Shown in pieces: positions 1 to 4,860 of a DNA stretch of 7,718 bases. Position 1 is the stretch's first letter. Each line of letters begins with the position of its first letter. The notes beneath the pieces are model-generated. The model had not been told where the DNA came from. It did not search any database and saw nothing but the letters and a program-made list of their open reading frames with translations. The position numbers and the translations under genes are program-made. Origin of the DNA: Candidatus Bipolaricaulis sp. (lineage in GTDB: Bacteria; Bipolaricaulota; Bipolaricaulia; Bipolaricaulales; Bipolaricaulaceae); NCBI GenBank assembly GCA_020062805.1, contig JAGUVP010000147.1, positions 1-7,718 of the forward strand, read 5' to 3'.

Positions 1-69
1 GGAGAGAGGCGAGAGGTAGGTATGAATCGATACTCATTTTCGTAGGCAAGGATAAACGAACCCCCGCGC

Positions 70-777
70 ATGTCAACCCTGCCCACAGAGAAAGGACATA
101 CCGCCTCGCCCTCCTCCTCTCTCTCTCGTATCCTCCATCGCGTGCCCAAGGCAGTCGTTGTGGTTCTGCTGTTCAGTCTTGTCTTGGTCCTCACCGTGGG
201 GATCTTGGCGATGCTGCCCGAGACCCCTCGCGTGCCCGTCGCGGCGGTGGTGGTCATCGATGCAGGCCACGGCGCACACGACCCGGGGGCAATCGTGGCG
301 GGGGTTCAAGAGAAGGACGTGAACCTCTCTCTCTCCTTGCGTATCCAGAGCAAGGCCGAGTCCCTCACCAACATCCAAGTGATCCTCACCCGAACTACAG
401 ATACGTACCCCTCGCTTCTCGAACGACTGGCACTTGCGGAGGCGGTGGGAGCGCGCCTGTACGTCTCCATCCACGCCAACTACTACAGCGACTCAAGGAT
501 CTGTGGTGTGGAGACATGGATCGATTCCAATGCGGGAGCGGAGAGCCTCCGCCTGGCGCGGGAGGTGCAACGTGCGCTCGTTGCAGCCACGGGAGCGGCA
601 GACCGCGGGGTTCAGCGCCAGACCCTCTACCTTCGCCACACCTCCCTTCCCACCGCCTTGGTGGAGGTCGGGTATCTCTCCTGTCCTGTTGAGCGAACGA
701 AGCTTCTGGACCCCGCTTACCAAGAGAGAATCGCCGCCGGGATCCTCGCCGGGATCCTCTCGTTCCTCGATCGCTAG
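70..777 (+). CDS. N-acetylmuramoyl-L-alanine amidase (Amidase_3), membrane-anchored
   Basis: This is a zinc amidase that cleaves the bond between N-acetylmuramic acid and L-alanine of the stem peptide in peptidoglycan, used in wall remodelling or cell separation. The 235-residue protein has a polar N-terminus, one hydrophobic segment at about residues 28-49 (signal anchor or uncleaved signal peptide), then a single Amidase_3 domain to the end. Family motifs are intact: IDAGHGAHDPGA with zinc ligand H67, QEKDVNL with E81, SIHAN with H135, and LVEVGYLS with the catalytic E199. There is no SH3, LysM, SPOR or AMIN domain, so the catalytic domain is carried outside the membrane without an obvious wall-binding module. 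The ATG at 70 is the first start that keeps the membrane segment. No good Shine-Dalgarno precedes it: AAGGAT at about 48-53 is too distant. Its stop overlaps the stop of the convergent prfB. The family assignment is secure; the physiological role is inferred. Confidence 0.93.
   Translation: MSTLPTEKGHTASPSSSLSRILHRVPKAVVVVLLFSLVLVLTVGILAMLPETPRVPVAAVVVIDAGHGAHDPGAIVAGVQEKDVNLSLSLRIQSKAESLTNIQVILTRTTDTYPSLLERLALAEAVGARLYVSIHANYYSDSRICGVETWIDSNAGAESLRLAREVQRALVAATGAADRGVQRQTLYLRHTSLPTALVEVGYLSCPVERTKLLDPAYQERIAAGILAGILSFLDR
736..759 (+). repeat. Perfect 12-bp tandem duplication inside the amidase gene
   Basis: The 12-mer GCCGGGATCCTC occurs twice head to tail and encodes AGIL-AGIL in the last helix of the amidase, near residues 223-230. 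The length keeps the frame, so it extends the C-terminal helix by four residues at most. It is probably a small slippage duplication. Confidence 0.7.
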
Positions 778-1865
778 AACCGCGCTTGCTCTGCAGTCTC
801 TAGCCACGCCCAGATGAACGGCCACAGCTCCCCGTCGAGCACCGCCTGGACGTTCCCCACTTCGACCTCGGTGCGGTGGTCCTTCACCAGTTGGTACGGC
901 TGGAGGACGTAGGACCGGATTTGATGGCCCCACTCGATGTCCGCCAGCTCCCCGCGCAGTTCGTCCAGCTTCCGCGCCTGTTCCTGCTCCATCAGGGCGC
1001 GCAGCTTGGCGCGCAGCATCCGCATCGCGGTGAGCTTGTTCTGCAGCTGAGACCGTTCGTTCTGGCACCCCACCACGATCCCAGTGGGGAGGTGGGTGAT
1101 CCGGATCGCGGTCTCGTTTTTCTGCATGTGCTGCCCGCCTGGACCTCCGGCGCGGAACGAGTCGATCTTCAGGTCGTCCTCGGAGATCACGAGATCGTCC
1201 TCCGGAACGATCGGCGTGGCCGTAACTGAGGCAAACGAGGTGTGCCGCCGGGCGGCGGAATCGAACGGGGAGATCCGCACCAACCGGTGCACTCCGGTTT
1301 CTCCTCTGAGGAGCCCGAACGTGTTTCGACCCTTCACCTCTAGAGTCGCCGACTTGAGCCCGGCCTCCTCTCCTGGCGACTCGTCCACGAGCCGCACCGC
1401 GAACCCCGCCCGCTCGCAGAACCGCGTGTACATGCGGAGGAGCATCTCCGTCCAGTCCTGGGAATCGGTGCCACCGGCCCCGGCGTTGAGGGATAGAAAG
1501 CAGTCGCTGTTGTCGTAGGGTCCGGAAAGAAGGAACTGGACCCGCGCCCGCTCGAAGTCTTCGTCGAGCTTGGCCAGCGCGGCTTCGGCCTCGGCCCGTG
1601 TCTCCTCATCATCCTCTTCGTCGGCAAGTTGAAACAGGACCTCGATCTCGTCCATGGCCGCCGTCAGACGAGTGTACTCGCCGAGCCGCCCTTTCGCTGT
1701 TTCGAGTTCGCGCACCTTCCCCTGGGCGATGGCCCGATCTTCCCAGAACCCTGGCTGGGCCATCTCCCCTTCGATCGCCTGCATCTGCTTCCGGAGCGCC
1801 TCTGCATCCAGGCTTTGTCCTAGACGTTCGATCCGACCACGTAGATTGCGCAGATGCTCGTCCAC
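774..1865 (-). CDS. prfB: Peptide chain release factor 2 (RF2), single uninterrupted frame
   Basis: RF2 recognises UGA and UAA in the ribosomal A site and triggers hydrolysis of peptidyl-tRNA. The 363-residue protein has the helical N-terminal domain (about 1-110), the stop-codon recognition domain with the RF2-specific tripeptide SPF at 199-201 (VRISPFDSAARRHTSF), and the catalytic GGQ at 243-245 (GPGGQHMQKNETA). The C-terminal IRSYVLQPYQLVKDHRT and NVQAVLDGELWPFI stretches are also typical. Most bacterial prfB genes carry a CTT TGA C frameshift site near codon 25. The equivalent place here (codons 18-20, AGC CTG GAT, Ser-Leu-Asp) is read in frame, so no frameshift is needed. The start must be GTG at 1865 or the much later Met28, because an in-frame TAA lies at 1875-1877. 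No Shine-Dalgarno is visible, and a -10-like hexamer 6 nt upstream suggests a leaderless mRNA. The gene ends in TAG, a codon read by RF1 and not by RF2. Confidence 0.96.
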   Translation of the reverse strand: MDEHLRNLRGRIERLGQSLDAEALRKQMQAIEGEMAQPGFWEDRAIAQGKVRELETAKGRLGEYTRLTAAMDEIEVLFQLADEEDDEETRAEAEAALAKLDEDFERARVQFLLSGPYDNSDCFLSLNAGAGGTDSQDWTEMLLRMYTRFCERAGFAVRLVDESPGEEAGLKSATLEVKGRNTFGLLRGETGVHRLVRISPFDSAARRHTSFASVTATPIVPEDDLVISEDDLKIDSFRAGGPGGQHMQKNETAIRITHLPTGIVVGCQNERSQLQNKLTAMRMLRAKLRALMEQEQARKLDELRGELADIEWGHQIRSYVLQPYQLVKDHRTEVEVGNVQAVLDGELWPFIWAWLETAEQARF

Positions 1866-1871
1866 AAACGA

Positions 1872-1900
1872 ACATTAGCCCGATCGTCCCAGGGCTGCAA
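1872..1900 (-). promoter_or_regulatory. Candidate prfB promoter, leaderless geometry
   Basis: Read on the minus strand there is TTGCAG (1900-1895), a 17-bp spacer, and TAATGT (1877-1872), which fits the TAnnnT core of a -10. Exactly 6 nt (TCGTTT) then lead to the GTG start at 1865. A -10 normally ends 6-7 nt before the transcription start, so the mRNA would begin at or next to the start codon. This also fits the lack of any Shine-Dalgarno. The -35 is only a partial match to the consensus. Confidence 0.45.
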
Positions 1901-2005
1901 GCCATACCCCCATCCGTAGATCAACCGCACGTGCAACCAAGAAAGACCCAGCGCCTGGATGCCGCCTGGGAGATCGCAGCGCACGCCGAGGGGGCGCAGA
2001 GGTGG

Positions 2006-2011
2006 GATAAT
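2006..2011 (+). promoter_or_regulatory. Candidate rsmI -10 box, possibly leaderless
   Basis: GATAAT differs from the consensus TATAAT at one base and ends 6 nt before the ATG at 2018, the same geometry as on the prfB side. I find no convincing -35 at 16-18 bp upstream. A GAGGTG at 1999-2004 could instead be a Shine-Dalgarno, but it lies about 13 nt from the ATG, which is long. Either reading is possible. Confidence 0.35.
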
Positions 2012-2017
2012 CACGGC

Positions 2018-2857
2018 ATGACGGGGACGCTCTACGTGTGCGCGACTCCCATCGGGAACCTGGAGGACGTCACCCTGCGGGCGCTGCGCGTCCTTCGGGA
2101 GGCCGACCTGATCGTGGGCGAAGACACGCGGCGCACGCGGAAGCTCCTCTCCCACCACGGCATCCATACCCGGTTCGCCCCCAGCCTGTTCCAGGGAGCC
2201 GAGGAAGAACGCACCCCAGAGGTGATCTCCCTTCTTCGCGCTGGGAAGACGGTGGCCCTCGTGTCGGACGCCGGGACGCCTCTCCTGTCCGATCCCGGCT
2301 ACCCCCTGGTGCGGGCGTGCGTGGCCGAAGGGATTCCCGTCGTTCCCGTCCCCGGGCCGAGCGCCCTGCTTGCCGCTCTCGTCGCCTCGGGGCTCCCCAT
2401 GGACCGGTTCCTGTTCCTCGGCCATCTTCCCCGCCAGCCTGGTCCGCGTCAGAGAGCCCTCGCGACGCTGGATGCCGTGGACTGCACGGTTGTGTTCTAC
2501 GAATCGCCCCACCGAATCCAGGCCACACTGGAACAGCTGGCTGCGATGTGGGGTTCTCGCCCGGTGGTCATGGCCCGGGAGTTGACGAAACTCCACGAGG
2601 AGTTCATCCGCGGGTCGGCTGTAGAGGTGCAGCGTGTCCTTGCATCGCGGTCCGAGGTCAAGGGGGAACTGGTTGTAGTGGTCGGCCCTTCCGGGGACGC
2701 GGCGCCGATGACGTCCTCTGCTGAGGCCGCACGCACGGTGTACGCCGAGATCATCTCCGCCGGCCTCCCCCCCAAGGAAGCCCTTCAGGAAACGGCGGAT
2801 CGCCTCGGCATGAGCCGCCGTGCGGTGTACCGATTCGTTCACCACACCGACGGGTGA
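2018..2857 (+). CDS. rsmI: 16S rRNA (cytidine(1402)-2'-O)-methyltransferase RsmI
   Basis: RsmI transfers a methyl group from S-adenosylmethionine to the 2'-O of C1402 in 16S rRNA, in the decoding centre near the P-site codon. The 279-residue length is normal for the family. It is a tetrapyrrole-methylase fold: GTLYVCATPIGNLEDVTLRA (3-22), IVGEDTRRTRKLL (32-44), VSDAGTPLLSDPGYP (82-96), VPVPGPSALLAAL (109-121), FLGHLPR (133-139), VFYESPHRI (159-167), ARELTKLHEEFIRG (186-199) and KGELVVVVG (215-223). These signatures separate RsmI from cobalamin methyltransferases. The C-terminal tail (about 240-275, GLPPKEALQETADRLGMSRR) is the short helical domain usual in RsmI. The ATG at 2018 is chosen because family similarity begins there; the open frame extends much further upstream, over prfB, with no family similarity. 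It is divergent from prfB and 79 bp upstream of the RHH-cupin array, which has its own promoter candidate. Confidence 0.95.
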   Translation: MTGTLYVCATPIGNLEDVTLRALRVLREADLIVGEDTRRTRKLLSHHGIHTRFAPSLFQGAEEERTPEVISLLRAGKTVALVSDAGTPLLSDPGYPLVRACVAEGIPVVPVPGPSALLAALVASGLPMDRFLFLGHLPRQPGPRQRALATLDAVDCTVVFYESPHRIQATLEQLAAMWGSRPVVMARELTKLHEEFIRGSAVEVQRVLASRSEVKGELVVVVGPSGDAAPMTSSAEAARTVYAEIISAGLPPKEALQETADRLGMSRRAVYRFVHHTDG

Positions 2858-2860
2858 GCC

Positions 2861-2899
2861 CCTTGTCCGCACCTTGCACAACTGAGCCTACCCTTGTAC
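2861..2899 (+). promoter_or_regulatory. Three CCTTG-type direct repeats, candidate operator
   Basis: CCTTGTCC (2861-2868), CCTTGCAC (2872-2879) and CCTTGTAC (2892-2899) are same-strand copies whose starts are 11 and 20 bp apart, about one and two helical turns. The second copy contains the proposed -35, and the third overlaps the proposed -10. Ribbon-helix-helix regulators commonly bind short tandem sites cooperatively, and the next gene encodes such a domain. Autoregulation is inferred from this arrangement alone. Confidence 0.35.
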
Positions 2900-2902
2900 A
2901 GT
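2874..2902 (+). promoter_or_regulatory. Candidate promoter of the RHH-cupin operon
   Basis: TTGCAC (2874-2879), a 17-bp spacer and TACAGT (2897-2902) form a good sigma-70-type promoter. Transcription would start near 2909, giving a leader of about 28 nt that contains the Shine-Dalgarno at 2926. The position, just after the rsmI stop, suggests the array is transcribed on its own. Confidence 0.5.
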
Positions 2903-2925
2903 CATTAACCATCGTGACGAACTTT

Positions 2926-2931
2926 AAGGAG
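2926..2931 (+). promoter_or_regulatory. Shine-Dalgarno fixing the GTG start of RHH-cupin copy 1
   Basis: AAGGAG lies 5 nt before GTG at 2937. An ATG at 2935 overlaps this GTG but is followed at once by TGA, so it can only make an ATG-stop. The GTG start is confirmed by alignment with copies 2 and 3, both of which start M-K-I-Q-H-L. Confidence 0.8.
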
Positions 2932-2936
2932 AATAT

Positions 2937-3584
2937 GTGAAGATCCAGCATCTTGTACTGGATGATGATGTCCACAAAGCCCTCAAGGCCCGCAAGAAGA
3001 AGGTTGGAGTCACAGTCAAGGAGATCGGGAACTCCGCCCTCCGCGCCGCCTTGTCCATCCCTACCAAGGAAGAGCTGATCATCGAGAAGCTCGTGGAGAC
3101 GGGGAAGGTAACCCGTGACGACTACGCCCAAGCTGTATCCACTGCGGAAGCGCACGTCCGGGCGGGCCAGCGCAAGGCCATCGAAGCGTTTCGTCCCACG
3201 CCCGGTTCCAAAACTGTAGCCGTCGGAAGCTGGGTCGTCCGCGAGGTCTTCCGCAGCGAGGACGACTCGTTCGGCGTCTACGAGCACCGTGCACGGGATG
3301 GGAAGAAAGTCTCGCCCCCGATGCACTACCACGTGGAGAGCCATGTCTGGGCAGTCGTCGTCCGCGGGAAAGTCCTCGCGCGAACTGAAACAGAGGAACG
3401 AATCCTTGACGTCCACGACTGGACGTACTATCCCCCTGGGGTGGCACACTGCTCCGTGCCGCTCACCCAGAACGCGTGGGTGGTGGGGATCGTCTCCCCT
3501 CCTGAGCGTTTCGACCCCGGGGAGTGCTCTGATCCACGGGGCAAGACAACACCGCGCCGTCGTCGCTCGAAGAACGGCGTGTAG
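2937..3584 (+). CDS. RHH-cupin fusion protein, copy 1 (putative transcriptional regulator)
   Basis: I do not recognise a named protein, but the 215-residue product reads as two domains. Residues 1-40 fit a ribbon-helix-helix: a short strand (KIQHLVLD), helix 1 (about 9-23, with the basic run KARKKK at 17-22), a turn at G24, and helix 2 (about 26-39). Residues 43-85 are a charged helical linker. Residues 94-190 form a cupin barrel with HYHVESH (H130, H132, and H136 where the classic motif has Glu), G144, and the second motif PPGVAH with H171. The four side chains could make an all-His metal site. A basic tail PRRRRSK follows at 207-213. The strand's outward residues (I3, H5, V7) are less polar than in typical RHH proteins, so DNA binding is likely but unproven. 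It is the first of three tandem paralogues and starts at GTG with a good Shine-Dalgarno. No signal peptide is present; it is probably cytoplasmic. Confidence 0.85.
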   Translation: MKIQHLVLDDDVHKALKARKKKVGVTVKEIGNSALRAALSIPTKEELIIEKLVETGKVTRDDYAQAVSTAEAHVRAGQRKAIEAFRPTPGSKTVAVGSWVVREVFRSEDDSFGVYEHRARDGKKVSPPMHYHVESHVWAVVVRGKVLARTETEERILDVHDWTYYPPGVAHCSVPLTQNAWVVGIVSPPERFDPGECSDPRGKTTPRRRRSKNGV

Positions 3585-3593
3585 GAGAGCATC

Positions 3594-4241
3594 ATGAAAA
3601 TTCAGCATCTGGTATTGGATAACGACGTTCACAAGGCCCTCAAGGCCCGCAAGAAGAAGGTCGGAGTCACGGTGAAAGAGATCGGGAACTCCGCCCTCCG
3701 CGCCGCCCTGCTCGTCCCCACAAGGCAGGAACTGATCGTGGAGAAGCTTGTGGAAACAGGGAAGATCACCCGCAAGGACTACGATCAGGCCGCAGCCGCA
3801 GCGAACCGAGCCCTCAAGTCCGCGTACACAAAGACCGGCGAAGATGTCACTCCTCCCCCCGATGGGTCACTGATGACCATAGGCAGCTGGCAAGGGAGGA
3901 TGATTCATCTCAGTTCCGACGGCGTGTTCCACATGTTCGTCCATCGCGCACGCGATGGGAAGAAGACGCCAAGCTCCATGCATCAGCACAGCGAGGCTCA
4001 CTCTTGGACGCTCGTGGTTCAGGGAAAGGTCCTCTGTCGAATTGGAAAGGAAGAACGCATTCTCGGAGCGAGTGAAGCGGTCCATATCCCTCCCGAAGTT
4101 CCCCACAACTCGGCTCCCCTAACTCGAAACACCGTCATGCTGACGTTGATGGCCCCTCCCGAGCAAAGCGCACGCGACGCACTCGGAACACCCAAGGCGA
4201 AGAAGCCCAGGTCCCGGAGGACAAAAGGAGGTGGTCGATGA
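3594..4241 (+). CDS. RHH-cupin fusion protein, copy 2 (putative transcriptional regulator)
   Basis: This 215-residue paralogue of copy 1 has the same layout. The ribbon-helix-helix-like segment 1-40 differs from copy 1 at residue 10 (Asn for Asp), residues 40-41 (Leu-Val for Ser-Ile) and little else. The cupin (about 92-190) keeps HQHSEAH with H130, H132 and H136, and has PPEVPH with H171, so the possible four-His metal site is complete; the usual Gly of the PxG motif is Glu168 here. The inner barrel residues differ from copy 1, suggesting a different ligand. The tail PKAKKPRSRRTKGGGR (200-215) is strongly basic. An AGGAGA Shine-Dalgarno overlaps the stop codon of copy 1 (9 bp between the genes), and its own stop overlaps the start of copy 3 by 4 bp (ATGA). 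Co-transcription and coupled translation are therefore likely. It could also be a non-DNA-binding cupin with an RHH-like dimerisation domain. Confidence 0.85.
   Translation: MKIQHLVLDNDVHKALKARKKKVGVTVKEIGNSALRAALLVPTRQELIVEKLVETGKITRKDYDQAAAAANRALKSAYTKTGEDVTPPPDGSLMTIGSWQGRMIHLSSDGVFHMFVHRARDGKKTPSSMHQHSEAHSWTLVVQGKVLCRIGKEERILGASEAVHIPPEVPHNSAPLTRNTVMLTLMAPPEQSARDALGTPKAKKPRSRRTKGGGR
4225..4233 (+). promoter_or_regulatory. Strong Shine-Dalgarno of copy 3 inside the end of copy 2
   Basis: AAGGAGGTG lies within the last codons of copy 2, 6 nt (from the GGAGG) before the ATG at 4238, which overlaps the TGA of copy 2. This is the best ribosome-binding match in the window and indicates efficient or coupled translation of copy 3. 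Confidence 0.75.
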
Positions 4242-4822
4242 AGATTCAGCATCTTGTACTAGATAGCGACGTTCACAAGGCCCTCAAGGCCCGCAAGAAG
4301 AAGATCGGGGTCACGGTCAAGGAGATCGGAAACTCCGCCCTCCGCGCCGCCCTGTCCATCCCCAACAAGGAAGAGCTGATCGTCGAGAAGCTCGTAGAGA
4401 CCGGGAAGATCACCCACAAGGACTACGACGAGGCCACGGCAGCAGCAAACAAGGCCCTCAAGGATGCCCAGAAGAGGGCCGTCGAGGCAGTGGCCCACAA
4501 CACAGCGCGCCAGACCCTGACGATCGGGAGCTGGGAGGGACGCGAGCTGTACCGCAGCCCTGACAACCAGGTTCAGGTGTTCGACCACTGGGCCCGCGAT
4601 GCGAAGAAGACCCCCACCCCTGAGATCGTGCACGATGAGAGCCGCGTGTGGGCCATCGTCATCTCAGGCGAGGTCCGCATGCGGATCGACGGAGAGGAGG
4701 AGGTGTTCGGCCCGCATCAGGTCATCCACATCCAGCCCGGCATGCCCCACGCCTCGACGCCCCTCACCCGGACGACGCGGGTGATCCTCGTGCTGATGCC
4801 CGCTCTCTCCCTCGAACGGTAG
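4238..4822 (+). CDS. RHH-cupin fusion protein, copy 3, with altered metal site
   Basis: This 194-residue paralogue keeps the invariant N-terminal ribbon-helix-helix-like segment (only S10 and I23 differ from copy 1 in the first 40 residues) and the linker. In the cupin (about 92-188) the first motif is IVHDESR. Compared with copies 1 and 2, the first His is I130 and the third ligand position is R136; only H132 and H171 (in QPGMPH) remain. Metal binding through the usual site is therefore doubtful, although the barrel framework (VWAIVISGEV, VIHIQPGMPH) is intact. It ends soon after the last strand and lacks the basic tail of copies 1 and 2. Such a protein may sense its ligand without metal, or act as a partner subunit in mixed oligomers. 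It overlaps copy 2 by 4 bp and lies 38 bp upstream of the C45 hydrolase. The function is inferred from architecture only. Confidence 0.84.
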   Translation: MKIQHLVLDSDVHKALKARKKKIGVTVKEIGNSALRAALSIPNKEELIVEKLVETGKITHKDYDEATAAANKALKDAQKRAVEAVAHNTARQTLTIGSWEGRELYRSPDNQVQVFDHWARDAKKTPTPEIVHDESRVWAIVISGEVRMRIDGEEEVFGPHQVIHIQPGMPHASTPLTRTTRVILVLMPALSLER

Positions 4823-4848
4823 TTGAGGTAGATGGAAGGCAGGGGCAA

Positions 4849-4854
4849 GAAGGT
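4849..4854 (+). promoter_or_regulatory. Shine-Dalgarno fixing the GTG start of the C45 hydrolase
   Basis: GAAGGT lies 6 nt before GTG at 4861. The reading frame is open far upstream, over copy 3, but this GTG is the only in-frame start after the stop of copy 3 and has a fitting ribosome site. An ATG at 4832 is in another frame. Confidence 0.65.
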
Positions 4855-4860
4855 CACATC

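Larger units (their letters stand above)
2937..4822 (+). repeat. Array of three tandem paralogous RHH-cupin genes
   Basis: Three head-to-tail genes start at 2937, 3594 and 4238 and are most alike over their first 60 or so codons. In the first 39 codons my hand count gives about 15 base differences between copies 1 and 2, only one of which changes a residue (codon 10). Codons 15-22 are identical in all three. The cupin halves share framework motifs but differ widely. The array looks like old duplications kept under selection, not a recent copy event. Confidence 0.88.

Noticed and set aside
21..40. A small inverted repeat (GTAT...ATAC around ATCGAT) upstream of the amidase
   Set aside because: The arms are only 4 bp and no promoter boxes are positioned around it; it is too weak to call an operator.
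1609..1905. An upstream frame that might feed a +1 frameshift into prfB
   Set aside because: It shows no RF2-like N-terminal residues and there is no CTTTGA slip site; the continuous frame from GTG 1865 already contains the RF2 N-terminal region.
1598..2017. A 140-codon in-frame N-terminal extension of RsmI overlapping prfB
   Set aside because: RsmI family similarity begins exactly at the ATG at 2018; the upstream part is low-complexity antisense to prfB and resembles nothing.
1820..2881. A long minus-strand open frame of 353 codons across rsmI
   Set aside because: It runs antisense to a clear rsmI, has biased shadow-frame composition and no recognisable domain; GC-rich genes often have such open antisense frames.
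2751..3632. A minus-strand open frame of 293 codons across RHH-cupin copy 1
   Set aside because: It mirrors the well-supported plus-strand gene, and similar antisense fragments recur over copies 2 and 3 simply because the genes are repeats.
2937..4822. A toxin-antitoxin interpretation of the RHH-containing genes
   Set aside because: RHH domains are common in antitoxins, but here each is fused to a full cupin and no small toxin-like gene is adjacent.
4648..4860. An in-frame N-terminal extension of the C45 hydrolase over copy 3
   Set aside because: It is the shadow frame of the copy 3 cupin; the GTG at 4861 with a spaced Shine-Dalgarno gives the normal family length.
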